Below are positions 45,143 through 53,802 of a stretch of DNA of 64,000 bases, piece by piece (the stretch's first letter is position 1; every line of letters begins with the position of its first letter). The stretch lies in the NCBI GenBank assembly GCA_002295635.1, contig DBHK01000025.1, positions 180,853 through 244,852 of the forward strand. The letters are read 5' to 3'. The notes under the pieces were generated by a model, which was given only the letters and a program-made list of their open reading frames with translations, made no database searches and had not been told where the DNA came from. The DNA is from UBA830 sp002295635 (GTDB taxonomy: Bacteria; Pseudomonadota; Alphaproteobacteria; MPNO01; UBA830). A program made the position numbers and the translations under genes.

Positions 45143-46170
45143 CCGTCCGCCCTGTACATTTCGTAGGGTCTATCCCCCTCGCCGATTCTGAAACCGTATT
45201 CCGGGCTATCGCCGATACAGTATGCACCGCCGCCCCGAGGTGGCCCGATGGAGAAACCGGTGAACGCGCTTATTGGATTCGCTGGCAGAAACAGACGTTC
45301 GACAATCATCCAGACTTCGAGCTGAAATCAACCAATTCAAGCATTCACGGATACAAGGACGACATATCGCGCCCGTTCTATGTGCTACGTGATGGTGTAG
45401 ATGCTGCCGACGTTTCTATAGAAGACATGGGCTATGCCGCTAATGCAGAGAAATCCTACGCTACGTTTGCGCGGCTGAAGCGTGAGGGGGTGATACCCGA
45501 ATGGACGCGTTTCCAAGTATCGATACCAACGGCGGTAGCGCTAACGGTCGGTTTTTTCGAGATATCAGAACGTGCTGCGGCTGAACCGATTATTGAGGCG
45601 GCGCTGGCTCTCGAAGTTGCGGCGATTGCGGACGCGATTCCCCACGATCAGCTCGCCATCCAATGGGATGTGTGTCACGAGGTTGTAGCTGCTGATGGCG
45701 GGCTCTCTTTACACTATGAAAACATTGTGGACGCTTCGGTCGAGCGTATCGCCCGGCACCTTGGCTTTGTTCCGGGCGATATCGAGGCCGGCATCCACCT
45801 CTGTTACGGTGATCCGGGCCACAAACACATAATCGAGCCTCAGGATCTTGATACCTGCGTTATTTATGCGAACAGGATAACGACCCTTAGCCCACGCAGT
45901 GTAGAGTTCATCCATATGCCTGTACCATATGACCGAGCGGACAACGCTTATTTCGCTCCCCTCGCTAGGCTTAAATTGCAAAGTAAAACTCAGCTTTTCA
46001 TGGGTTTGGTTCATTTTTCCGACGGGATTGACGGGACTAGAGGCCGCCTCAATACAGCCGTCATTCACGCGGGGCGGGAAATCGGCATTTCCACCGAATG
46101 CGGTTTCGGCCGACGGGATCCGGTGACTATTCCGGAGCTACTAAACATCCATTTAGTGGTGGCGCAATAG
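45139..46170 (+). CDS. MetE-like (UROD/MetE superfamily) protein of unknown function
   Basis: 343 residues, TTG start overlapping the gshB stop (TTGA). The barrel resembles the C-terminal, catalytic half of cobalamin-independent methionine synthase. H220 and C222 in IHLCYGD and C321 in TECGFGRR occupy the positions of MetE zinc ligands, so thiol activation is plausible, but the folate-binding N-terminal half is missing and length is too short for MetE. A SAM-independent methyl transfer from another donor is a guess. Coupling to gshB suggests a low-molecular-weight thiol connection. Confidence 0.62.
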   Translation: MTVRPVHFVGSIPLADSETVFRAIADTVCTAAPRWPDGETGERAYWIRWQKQTFDNHPDFELKSTNSSIHGYKDDISRPFYVLRDGVDAADVSIEDMGYAANAEKSYATFARLKREGVIPEWTRFQVSIPTAVALTVGFFEISERAAAEPIIEAALALEVAAIADAIPHDQLAIQWDVCHEVVAADGGLSLHYENIVDASVERIARHLGFVPGDIEAGIHLCYGDPGHKHIIEPQDLDTCVIYANRITTLSPRSVEFIHMPVPYDRADNAYFAPLARLKLQSKTQLFMGLVHFSDGIDGTRGRLNTAVIHAGREIGISTECGFGRRDPVTIPELLNIHLVVAQ

Positions 46171-46282
46171 GAAGGCACGTAACCCAAATTTTCTCCAATA
46201 AAAAAACCCGAAGATAATTGCATCAAAAGCGAAGTCGGTGTATCCCGCCCTCGATCCTTCTATTCCCGTGTGATGGTCAACT

Positions 46283-46720
46283 ATGAATGAAATTAAGTCT
46301 TCTTCTACGAAAACCGAAACAAAGTCCGACAACTCAACCAAATCCACGACGCCCGATAATACTGCCGTTTCATCCGCTGATAATGTTGGCAAGTCGGCAA
46401 AGGAATCCGTTGGTGGTGCCGCAGTTGGCCATTATGGTTATTTTAGCAATATCAAAACCCCGGAGTACAAATCCGGCTGGGATGACATCTGGGGCAAGAA
46501 AAAAAAACCTGGCGGCAAAAAGAAATCTAGAACGAAGGTTGAGCAGAAGCCGAGGGCACCGATTTTCGTTAGCCTCGATTTTGAAGATTTACCGCCCGAA
46601 GTTTGTGCCGTCCTAGCTCAGGCGGTTCGTGCACAGTTGAGAAAGAAACGTATCAGTTATGATGCTCGACAGAAAAAAGGCGATGTCGATTGGACCATTG
46701 ATTGCAAAGTCCGACTGTAG
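46283..46720 (+). CDS. conserved-looking lysine-rich protein, unknown
   Basis: 145 residues. The first 45 are rich in Ser, Thr, Lys and Asp; then GHYGYFSNIKTPEYKSGWDD and a lysine cluster (KKKKPGGKKKSRTK near residues 73-86); the last 50 form a compact part with FVSLDFEDLPPEVCAVLAQ and a basic helix. No signal peptide or membrane segment. I recognise no family. The basic stretch might bind nucleic acid. It follows the MetE-like gene by 112 nt and precedes a GST. Confidence 0.5.
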   Translation: MNEIKSSSTKTETKSDNSTKSTTPDNTAVSSADNVGKSAKESVGGAAVGHYGYFSNIKTPEYKSGWDDIWGKKKKPGGKKKSRTKVEQKPRAPIFVSLDFEDLPPEVCAVLAQAVRAQLRKKRISYDARQKKGDVDWTIDCKVRL

Positions 46721-46731
46721 CGCGAGCTATT

Positions 46732-46749
46732 CTGATTTATACAAATCAG
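46732..46749. repeat. perfect 7-bp inverted repeat
   Basis: CTGATTT, ATAC, AAATCAG: a perfect 18-nt stem-loop sequence 12 nt after the stop of the lysine-rich gene and 127 nt before the GST start. No T-run follows, so an intrinsic terminator is not well supported; an operator is an option. Confidence 0.45.
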
Positions 46750-46876
46750 GGCCTGCCAATGCCGTTTGTTCCGCGCGAATAATCAAAATCCATCGGGGGC
46801 CCAAAGCCTCCAGAATCCGCTCTAGTTTTACCGCTGATACAGGGGTCGCGATCCGGAATGGTAGTGAGGAAAGATC

Positions 46877-47563
46877 GTGATTGATGCTTATTACTGGCCG
46901 ACCCCAAACGGATGGAAAATTTCCATTGCCCTAGAAGAAATGGAGCTCAAATATAGGGTCGTCCCCGTGAACATCCATCGCGGCGAACAATTCAGAGATG
47001 CATTTCTGAAGATTAGTCCCAATAATCGCATTCCTGCGATTATTGACCATGCCCCCTCTGATGGCGGCTGCCCCATTTCGATTTTCGAGTCTGGAGCTAT
47101 TTTAATGTATCTTGCTGAAAAAAGCGGGCAATTTCTCCCATCCGATTTACGGGATAGGAAAGAGGTTCTCGAATGGCTTATATGGCAGATAGGTGGGATG
47201 GGGCCAATGTTCGGTCAAAACGGCCATTTTAAGTTTTATGCACCGGAGAAAATTCCTTATGCCGAGGAACGCTATAACACAGAATCGCTCAGACTTTATG
47301 GGGTTCTCGACACAAGATTAGATGGTCGGGATTATATTTGCGGAGACTATTCTATCGCCGACATGGCTTGCTGGCCTTGGGTGATTACTTATAAAAAACA
47401 GGGCATCGATCTTCAGAAATTCCCGAACGTGCGTCGGTGGTATAACTTGCTAAAGAACCGGCCGGCGCTGCGCAGAGGCTATGAGGTGGGCAAACAATAC
47501 GGGCGGCCCGCCGGGAATTGGGACGAAGAAGCCCGTAAGCACATGACTCCACATAAGCGGTAA
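46877..47563 (+). CDS. glutathione S-transferase, Nu class (YfcG/YghU-like)
   Basis: 228 residues, GTG start with GTGAGGAAAG upstream. The N-terminal TPNGWK at 8-13 and the SPNNRIPAIID/FESGAILMYLAE contacts bind glutathione; the C-terminal helical domain holds WQIGGMGPMFGQNGHF, a Nu-class feature. These enzymes reduce organic disulfides and peroxides using glutathione. It is the intact relative of the broken copy at 15786-16461. Confidence 0.9.
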   Translation: MIDAYYWPTPNGWKISIALEEMELKYRVVPVNIHRGEQFRDAFLKISPNNRIPAIIDHAPSDGGCPISIFESGAILMYLAEKSGQFLPSDLRDRKEVLEWLIWQIGGMGPMFGQNGHFKFYAPEKIPYAEERYNTESLRLYGVLDTRLDGRDYICGDYSIADMACWPWVITYKKQGIDLQKFPNVRRWYNLLKNRPALRRGYEVGKQYGRPAGNWDEEARKHMTPHKR

Positions 47564-47573
47564 TTCGCTACCT

Positions 47574-48224
47574 TCATTCGTGACCCTCACAGATCAGCCA
47601 CCGGTTATTCTCAAGGGGGCGGTGCTCCCGAAGCCACCAACGAGGATTTAAGGTTAGGGGGTTGTATCCGTGGCCTCTCAGAATTTTTAAGCAATTCTGT
47701 TCTACTTTGGTGCCGTGGACCTCAATGATCATATGGGGCTTGCGGTCTGACAGCACCTTAATAGCACCGGCGAGCGCTTCGTCTTCGGCACCCTCAATAT
47801 CCATCTTTATGAAATCCGGAGTAAAATATTTCTCCGCCATGATATCTATTGTGCTTGATGAATCCGTCCTCGTATTACTTATGAAAATTTGTTCTAAGGC
47901 CACCTGATAGCCATTTAGCGCCATATTGCTTACCAAAACCTCTTTCCAAACCGCGCCTGGTTCAAACGCGACAATGGGCTGTCCAGAAAGTCGTGCTATC
48001 AATAGCGTCTGATACCCCTCTGCTGCGCCGATATCAAAGCTCCGTGCTCCCGGATATACCAGCCTTCGGAAAAAACGAACTAACTCCAGTTCGTGAATGC
48101 CAAGCCAAAATCGTAAATCGGTCGACGGATCTATCTGCATCGTCAAACCTGCTGCGGGCCCGAACAAAATTCGTCGGGCTTTTATGCCACTTGGTGCCAG
48201 CGTTTGTTTCATCCATTGACGCAT
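47574..48224 (-). CDS. FkbM-family SAM-dependent methyltransferase
   Basis: 216 residues with motif I FDIGAAEGYQTLLIA and the FkbM hallmark IKMDIEGAEDEAL near residue 137. FkbM-type enzymes methylate sugar or polyketide hydroxyls; no glycan cluster is nearby, so the substrate is unknown. It is convergent with the GST gene (10 nt) and transcribed toward it. Confidence 0.78.
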   Translation of the reverse strand: MRQWMKQTLAPSGIKARRILFGPAAGLTMQIDPSTDLRFWLGIHELELVRFFRRLVYPGARSFDIGAAEGYQTLLIARLSGQPIVAFEPGAVWKEVLVSNMALNGYQVALEQIFISNTRTDSSSTIDIMAEKYFTPDFIKMDIEGAEDEALAGAIKVLSDRKPHMIIEVHGTKVEQNCLKILRGHGYNPLTLNPRWWLREHRPLENNRWLICEGHE

Positions 48225-48503
48225 ATTAATAAGTTTTCCTTGGTGCCTCGATACCGCTGCTGCTCTCTTGGTTGCGGCTAATAACTGGATACTGAGTTTA
48301 GCAGACTAAATCTCGGCATAGCAGTGTGCGCCCGCGTGGGGAAGTTACAATAGTAAAAATGTACGATTAATTCCCGCCCTTATATAGATGGCACTTAGGA
48401 GAGTCCCAGAATCGGAGGCCCGTCAAGGTGATGATCCAGTAACAGAAATTGCGTCTTCCGCGTTCTTCTTTGCTTACAACACCGGCTATAACAGGGTTTA
48501 AAA

Positions 48504-48914
48504 TCAGGTTTTTGAAGTGCTACGCAGATATTCTGTATTTGGCGGCAGGTCGCCATCCTCCAACATTGGTCCCAGCGGCTGACCGGCCAGTATATGTATG
48601 TGGAGATGTTGCACCTCTTGGTGCGAGTTTCGGCCATGATTTCCCAATATGCGGTAACCGGAAGTATCAACACCCAACGCGCGAGCCGTTGCTCCAATAG
48701 CAGTGACATAGTCTATTTTTTCTTTATCGCTTGCATTTGACGAAAAATCGTCCCAAGAACAATAGCGCCCTTTCGGGATCACCAGCACATGAACTTTGGC
48801 TTGGGGCGAAATGTCCTGAAATGCGAGAGAATGATCAGTTTCATACACCTTTTCACAAGGGAGCTCCCCGCGTAGGATTTTTGCAAACACATTATTGTTA
48901 TCGTAGTCCATCAC
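48504..48914 (-). CDS. HIT-family nucleotide hydrolase (Hint type)
   Basis: 136 residues with the histidine triad HLHIHIL near 104-110 and the N-terminal IFCKIxxGEIPC-like VFAKILRGELPCEKV. Hint proteins hydrolyse purine nucleoside phosphoramidates. Start is either of two adjacent ATGs. It follows hisE by 8 nt, a common neighbour in alphaproteobacteria. Confidence 0.92.
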   Translation of the reverse strand: MMDYDNNNVFAKILRGELPCEKVYETDHSLAFQDISPQAKVHVLVIPKGRYCSWDDFSSNASDKEKIDYVTAIGATARALGVDTSGYRILGNHGRNSHQEVQHLHIHILAGQPLGPMLEDGDLPPNTEYLRSTSKT

Positions 48915-48922
48915 TGCCCCGA

Positions 48923-49258
48923 TTATTTTCTCCGGGCAGCTTTCTCTGCCAAGCCCGATATTCCCTCCCGGCTTTCAAGTTCATTCATCACATCGTCCGG
49001 TGAAATTCTGGAATCGACCCAAGCGACCAGAAGGTGGTAAATCAGGTCTGCGCTCTCATCGATCATCGCTTTGCGGTTTCTAGTCACAGCGGCGATCGCT
49101 GTCTCCAGTGCCTCCTCACCTATTTTTTGTGCAATTCGTTCGGTGCCCAATTCCAAAAGCCTTGCTGAGTAGGATGACTCTATATCCCCGCCTTTACGAC
49201 TTTCTATGATCTCGTAAAGGCGTTGAATAGTCATGTGTGTATCGTTTGTATTTACCAT
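48923..49258 (-). CDS. hisE: phosphoribosyl-ATP pyrophosphatase
   Basis: 111 residues from the ATG at 49256-49258; a GTG 6 nt earlier and an ATG at codon 9 are possible. The motif KIGEEALETAIAAV and DESADLIYHLLVAW carry the metal-binding acids. Catalyses step 2 of histidine synthesis. A 236-nt non-coding spacer parts it from hisF. Confidence 0.94.
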   Translation of the reverse strand: MVNTNDTHMTIQRLYEIIESRKGGDIESSYSARLLELGTERIAQKIGEEALETAIAAVTRNRKAMIDESADLIYHLLVAWVDSRISPDDVMNELESREGISGLAEKAARRK

Positions 49259-49494
49259 GGACACGCAGAATAAATTTGTAACGTTACTGACCGATCGTCG
49301 GAAATGGAATGTTTCAAACCCATTCTTCCCCTTATCCGCCTATAGGACAAGCTGTATATTCCCGAGATGGGTTGTGGATTATCTGTAAAATTAGACCCTT
49401 GAGTATAACATTGTTGTTTCGCGCAATCTTAAACAGCAAATCTATTGGCGGAGGCCGTTTCAGCCCAGCAACCTCCGGGAAAGCGGCCAGTTGT

Positions 49495-50268
49495 TTAGCT
49501 AAGTTTCTCAGTAGGCCGGACGGCGATACCCGCTGCCGCCATATGTGTTTTGGCGGCCGAAATAGAATATTCCCCGAAGTGGAAGATCGACGCTGCCAAG
49601 ACGGCGCTCGCGTGGCCGTCGCGGATACCTTCGACCAAATGGTCAAGGGTTCCGACCCCACCCGATGCAATAATGGGAATATTTACCACGTCAGCCATCG
49701 CCCTCGTCAGCTCAGTGTCGAAACCTGATCTCGTGCCATCCCGGTCCATAGATGTTAGCAGTATTTCTCCTGCGCCGAGCTGAGCCATTCGTTCGGCCCA
49801 TATAATAGCATCGATACCAGTCGATTTTCGCCCGCCATGAGTAAATATCTCCCATCTATTGGTTCCGGTTGACTTCGCGTCAATTGCCACGACGATACAT
49901 TGCGATCCAAATTTCTCCGCAGCGTTACGGACGAACTCGGGATTCTCAATGGCGGCGGTATTTATAGATATTTTGTCGGCCCCTGCTAGCAATAGCTTCC
50001 GAATATCCTCAACCCGGCGCACACCACCGCCCACGGTAAGCGGCATAAAGCATTGTTCTGCAGTTTTGTTTACGACTTCAAAAATAGTGTCGCGTTTCTC
50101 GTTGCTCGCCGTAATGTCGAGAAAAGTTAGTTCGTCTGCGCCTTGTGCATCATAAACTTTAGCTTGTTCGACCGGGTTACCAGCATCTATCAGATCGACG
50201 AAATTGATGCCTTTTACGGTGCGTCCGTTCTTAACATCTAAGCAGGGAATGATCCGGGCCTTCAACAT
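49495..50268 (-). CDS. hisF: imidazole glycerol phosphate synthase cyclase subunit
   Basis: 257 residues from the ATG at 50266-50268 (MLKARIIPCLDVKNGRTVKG), with GAGG 9-12 nt upstream; a frame 24 nt longer is unsupported. The catalytic aspartates in CLDVKNG and LTSMDRDGT and the phosphate loops GGGV and ASGGVG are intact. With HisH it makes IGP and AICAR. Confidence 0.97.
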   Translation of the reverse strand: MLKARIIPCLDVKNGRTVKGINFVDLIDAGNPVEQAKVYDAQGADELTFLDITASNEKRDTIFEVVNKTAEQCFMPLTVGGGVRRVEDIRKLLLAGADKISINTAAIENPEFVRNAAEKFGSQCIVVAIDAKSTGTNRWEIFTHGGRKSTGIDAIIWAERMAQLGAGEILLTSMDRDGTRSGFDTELTRAMADVVNIPIIASGGVGTLDHLVEGIRDGHASAVLAASIFHFGEYSISAAKTHMAAAGIAVRPTEKLS

Positions 50269-50386
50269 TAAATTTTTGCCTCTTTGGTCCAAATAACTGG
50301 TGGACGCTTCCTAACAACCAACAAAAGCAAGACATTTCCAGTTTTCTGCTGTGATGTTGGCTGGCTAACGTAACAATACATAACAA

Positions 50387-51112
50387 TCAACGCCTCAGAA
50401 AATCTAGGGCCTCGCGTGGGTCTAACCGACCATCGTAGATTGCCCTACCCGATATCACGCCTTCAATTCCTACCTTTTCATTGTTTTTCAGTTCAGCTAG
50501 GTCGGACATTCCGCGTACGCCGCCGGATGCGATCACAGGCGTTTGTAGCGCCAAGGCGAGATCCACCGTGGCGCCTATGTTTACCCCCAGCATCGCTCCG
50601 TCGCGTTCAATATCTGTGTGGACAATAGCTGCGACGCCGTCATTCTCGAACTGCATAGCGAGATCAATCGCCTTTATTGTCGAGGTTTCAGCCCAACCCT
50701 CTGCTGCAACCCAGCCCTCCCGCGCATCAATACCTACAACGATACGCCCGGGATATTGGTCGCAGGCAAGGCGGACTAAGTCTGGATCTTTTAGGGCCGA
50801 CGTACCCAAGATAACTCGCTCAACGCCGGCCTTCAGCCAGCTCGTGATGGTCTCTATGTTGCGGATTCCACCCCCAAGTTGCACTGGTAGGTCGACCGCG
50901 TTGAGGATGGCGGTGACAGCTGCGGCGTTGACCGGTTTTCCGGCGAAGGCGCCGTTTAGATCAACAACATGGATCCATTCAAAGCCTGCTTCTGCAAATT
51001 CCCGCGCCTGAGAAGCAGGGTTATCATTGAAGGTTGTTGAATGATCCATAGCCCCCTTAATCAGGCGTACGCAAGCTCCATCTTTCAGGTCGATTGCTGG
51101 GAACAGGATCAT
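50387..51112 (-). CDS. hisA: ProFAR isomerase
   Basis: 241 residues from the ATG at 51110-51112, where the stop of the GNAT gene overlaps (ATGA); the open frame extends 120 nt further inside that gene but is not homologous. The catalytic aspartates (AIDLKDG and HTDIERDGA) and the phosphate-binding GGGIR and SGGVR are intact. Catalyses step 4 of histidine synthesis. Confidence 0.97.
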   Translation of the reverse strand: MILFPAIDLKDGACVRLIKGAMDHSTTFNDNPASQAREFAEAGFEWIHVVDLNGAFAGKPVNAAAVTAILNAVDLPVQLGGGIRNIETITSWLKAGVERVILGTSALKDPDLVRLACDQYPGRIVVGIDAREGWVAAEGWAETSTIKAIDLAMQFENDGVAAIVHTDIERDGAMLGVNIGATVDLALALQTPVIASGGVRGMSDLAELKNNEKVGIEGVISGRAIYDGRLDPREALDFLRR

Positions 51113-51669
51113 GTCGGAGTTTTCTTCCGACCTTTTTTCTTTTTCTTCGACAACTTTCGTAATTCCTTTGAATAATAATGTCCGGCAATCAACTCGCCGT
51201 CGACCAGAGCATAGGCTGGGTTGGTACCCCACAACTCAAAGCCTAGACTCTCGAAAAGCCGTACGGCGTCGCTTTGTGTTGAGCGGACATCAAAATTGAG
51301 GCGCAGGTAACCCAGCTCCTTTGCAAGGGACTCGACTGCCCCTATCAGCCGAGGGCCGATGCGGTGCCCACGCGCCCATGGTGCTACGAAAAGCGTTGTG
51401 AGGCTAGCAGCGTGGGAGTGCGCCTCGTTATTTCGTGGGGGTTCTTGAAGCTGAATTGCCGCCGCGACACGGTTGTCTAAGCGGCCGACAAAGAGATGAC
51501 GTTCCGGCACTAGCGCGACACCCCGGAAATATCTACCGAGGACGGCGCGTGGAGGTGGGTTTAACCAGCCGAACCCGCCACCGTCAAGAATGGCAGATTC
51601 GGCTGCATCGCAGAGATCTTCAAGCTCCTCGTCGGAGACTTCCTCCAAAGGTTCAATCGTGGTCTCCAT
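51109..51669 (-). CDS. GNAT-family N-acetyltransferase
   Basis: 186 residues from the ATG at 51667-51669, 8 nt after the hisH stop. The acyl-CoA motif appears as APWARGHRIGPRLIGAVE, with a conserved DVRSTQSDAVRLFESLGFE. A lysine-rich tail (KKKKKGRKKTPT) ends it. The gene sits between hisH and hisA in many alphaproteobacteria; its substrate is not known. Confidence 0.85.
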   Translation of the reverse strand: METTIEPLEEVSDEELEDLCDAAESAILDGGGFGWLNPPPRAVLGRYFRGVALVPERHLFVGRLDNRVAAAIQLQEPPRNNEAHSHAASLTTLFVAPWARGHRIGPRLIGAVESLAKELGYLRLNFDVRSTQSDAVRLFESLGFELWGTNPAYALVDGELIAGHYYSKELRKLSKKKKKGRKKTPT

Positions 51670-51677
51670 ATTGGCTA

Positions 51678-52334
51678 TTAGATACCCTCTCCATCCCATT
51701 TTAAAAAATTGCCCAGAAGCCTCAGGCCTGCCCTTTGACTTTTTTCTGGGTGGAACTGTGTTCCGATGATGTTGTCTCGACCGATAACAGCGGCCATCCG
51801 GACTCCATGATAGGAGGTCGCTATCACATCAGTTTCATTTTCACAGATTATCACATAACTGTGTACAAAATATGCATGCGCCGTTTTCTCAAAACCAGCA
51901 AGCAAAGGATGCGATTTTACGGCCGTTGGCTTGACCGTATTCCATCCCATATGGGGAATCTTTAGTTCGGTATCTGCTGGGGTTAGTGGGAGGACCTCGC
52001 CGGGGATCCAGCCGAGACCATTATGATCACCATGTTCTGTCCCCCGGTCGGCCATAAGCTGCATACCGACGCATATGCCAAGAAATGGTTTCTTCTTCTC
52101 GCGAACATTCCTCTCCAAGGCCTCCACCATGCCCGGCAAGGCCCGTAGCCCAGCCGCGCAATCACCGAATGTGCCCACACCAGGAAGTACAATGCGGTCG
52201 GCTTGGTCAAGGGCCGCTGCATTGGCTGTAACTGTCACCTTGCCGGGGGCGCTGGATTCTATTCCCGCTCGCTCCAAGGCTTTCGCCGCGGATCGGAGAT
52301 TCCCAGATCCATAATCTATAACAATCGTTTCCAT
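51678..52334 (-). CDS. hisH: imidazole glycerol phosphate synthase glutaminase subunit
   Basis: 218 residues of class I glutamine amidotransferase. Cys in LGICVGMQL, His and Glu in GTQFHPEKSQ form the triad. It supplies ammonia to HisF through the barrel channel. It starts 9 nt after the DUF2628 gene. Confidence 0.97.
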   Translation of the reverse strand: METIVIDYGSGNLRSAAKALERAGIESSAPGKVTVTANAAALDQADRIVLPGVGTFGDCAAGLRALPGMVEALERNVREKKKPFLGICVGMQLMADRGTEHGDHNGLGWIPGEVLPLTPADTELKIPHMGWNTVKPTAVKSHPLLAGFEKTAHAYFVHSYVIICENETDVIATSYHGVRMAAVIGRDNIIGTQFHPEKSQRAGLRLLGNFLKWDGEGI

Positions 52335-52343
52335 CTTTATCCG

Positions 52344-52748
52344 CTAGTAGGTGGGCGTATTCCCCGGTTGATGAAATACATCCGGGTGCAGATCGATAAA
52401 TCGTCTGAGCGCGGCGTCTTTATCGACAGCTGCCGCCACCCCTTTCGTTTGCCAGCCGCGCGATACCAAGGCCATCCTCCGCCAGTCATTTGCGCAGAAT
52501 CCGACAATCGAGGACGTCCCGAAGACAATGGCCATCGTGGTGATTTGATCAAACTTCAAAATAAAAGCAGCCAGTATGACCAATGCATAGGTTGCCAGAA
52601 CGCCCAGCGAGGTGAACCACATACGACACGTGAGCGCCCAGAGAGGCGCTGCGAAAAATGCCATCCAGCAAAAGCCTTCTCTGACGACTATGGCATCGCA
52701 CTCCAGAGAGGGAGAATATTGCCTTAAATATATCGTATATACACGCAT
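52344..52748 (-). CDS. DUF2628 membrane protein
   Basis: 134 residues: a start with YTIYLRQY and REGFCWMAFFAAPLWAL, then two or three membrane helices and a short cytosolic end. DUF2628 genes recur inside the his operon of alphaproteobacteria, between hisB and hisH, and have no known role. Confidence 0.85.
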   Translation of the reverse strand: MRVYTIYLRQYSPSLECDAIVVREGFCWMAFFAAPLWALTCRMWFTSLGVLATYALVILAAFILKFDQITTMAIVFGTSSIVGFCANDWRRMALVSRGWQTKGVAAAVDKDAALRRFIDLHPDVFHQPGNTPTY

Positions 52749-52764
52749 TCGCTCTCTATGGTCT

Positions 52765-53358
52765 TTATCCGCCCAGCGTGCCCTTCGTTGACGGCACAGA
52801 ATCGGCGGCGCGAGGATCGGTCTCTGCGGCGGCGCGAAAAGAGCGCGCCAGTGCCTTGAAACAGCTTTCTATGATATGGTGGTTATTTTCACCATAAAGA
52901 TTCTCAATATGGAGCGTCACTCGCGCATTCTGCGCAAACGCTTGAAACCATTCCTTAAATAATTCGGTATCCATCTCGCCCAGCTTAGGCTTCGAGAAAT
53001 CGACTCTCCAGATTAGATAAGGGCGGTCAGAAATATCGATAGCCGCCCGCGTCAGTGTTTCATCCATTGGAATCGTCGCTGACGCGTAGCGAATAATGCC
53101 CCGGCGCTCACCCATTGCTTTATGGATAGCTTCGCCGATTGCAATACCAGTATCCTCGGTTGTGTGATGTAAGTCTATGTGCAGGTCGCCCTTTGCCCTG
53201 ACGGTTAGATCCATCAGGCTGTGGCGAGACAACTGCTCCAGCATGTGATCGAGAAACCCGATACCGGTGTTGACATCGTATACACCCGCACCATCGATAT
53301 TCACCGATACCTCGATCTCGGTTTCCTTTGTTTTTCTGGTGACTTGTGCTTCGCGCAT
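52765..53358 (-). CDS. hisB: imidazoleglycerol-phosphate dehydratase
   Basis: 197 residues, a mono-functional HisB. The two manganese-binding motifs are intact: LDHMLEQLSRHS with DLHIDLHHTTEDTGIA, and the later HHIIESCFKALARS. It dehydrates IGP to imidazole-acetol phosphate. First visible gene of the his operon, divergent from hslV. Confidence 0.97.
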   Translation of the reverse strand: MREAQVTRKTKETEIEVSVNIDGAGVYDVNTGIGFLDHMLEQLSRHSLMDLTVRAKGDLHIDLHHTTEDTGIAIGEAIHKAMGERRGIIRYASATIPMDETLTRAAIDISDRPYLIWRVDFSKPKLGEMDTELFKEWFQAFAQNARVTLHIENLYGENNHHIIESCFKALARSFRAAAETDPRAADSVPSTKGTLGG

Positions 53359-53802
53359 AATGTGTTACTCGCTCCTACGGCCAAGAGAATTGCATGGGTG
53401 AGCCTATCTTCTTCCGTAATTAACTGAAAGCCGGCGCTTTTTATCAGGAACTCTCGTTAGGCGCTAGTATATGAGGTGTTACAATAAGCTTGATCTCTGG
53501 CGTCTGATCAACCACCACGCCGATAGATAATCTGCTTCTCCCCGTTAAATCGAAGAAATCAGGCGATTAAATCTGGAGAAGTTAGCGCGATATCTCTCCG
53601 AATAAAGTTGGCCGAATACTTGGACATGAACCTTATTTGACGCGCCAATATTTTGCAGTCACAACTTACTATTGGCGGTCTAATTTAAGCTAATTTTGTC
53701 AGCTAACTCTTTAAAGACCTTGACGCGCGACACTGAAGCATCATGTTTAGTAAAGCGCTAACTTGACTGCGCTATTTTCAACCCTTGGCTATCTGGAGGC
53801 CC
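53359..53802. promoter_or_regulatory. hisB/hslV divergent gap
   Basis: 444 nt without a gene, AT-rich in the half nearest hslV. It holds the promoters of the his operon (minus strand) and hslVU (plus strand). A candidate heat-shock promoter is listed separately; nothing else was recognised. Confidence 0.55.
53719..53746 (+). promoter_or_regulatory. possible sigma-32-type promoter of hslVU
   Basis: CTTGACG (53719-53725) and CATCATGT (53739-53746) separated by 13 nt, against the family consensus CTTGAAA / CCCCATnT. The -35 agrees at 5 of 7 and the -10 at 5 of 7 defined bases. It lies 57 nt before the hslV ATG. hslVU is under sigma-32 in many proteobacteria. Confidence 0.45.

Noticed and set aside
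49373..49381. DnaA-box-like TGTGGATTA in the hisE-hisF gap
   Set aside because: One mismatch to consensus but isolated and in a non-origin context; expected by chance.
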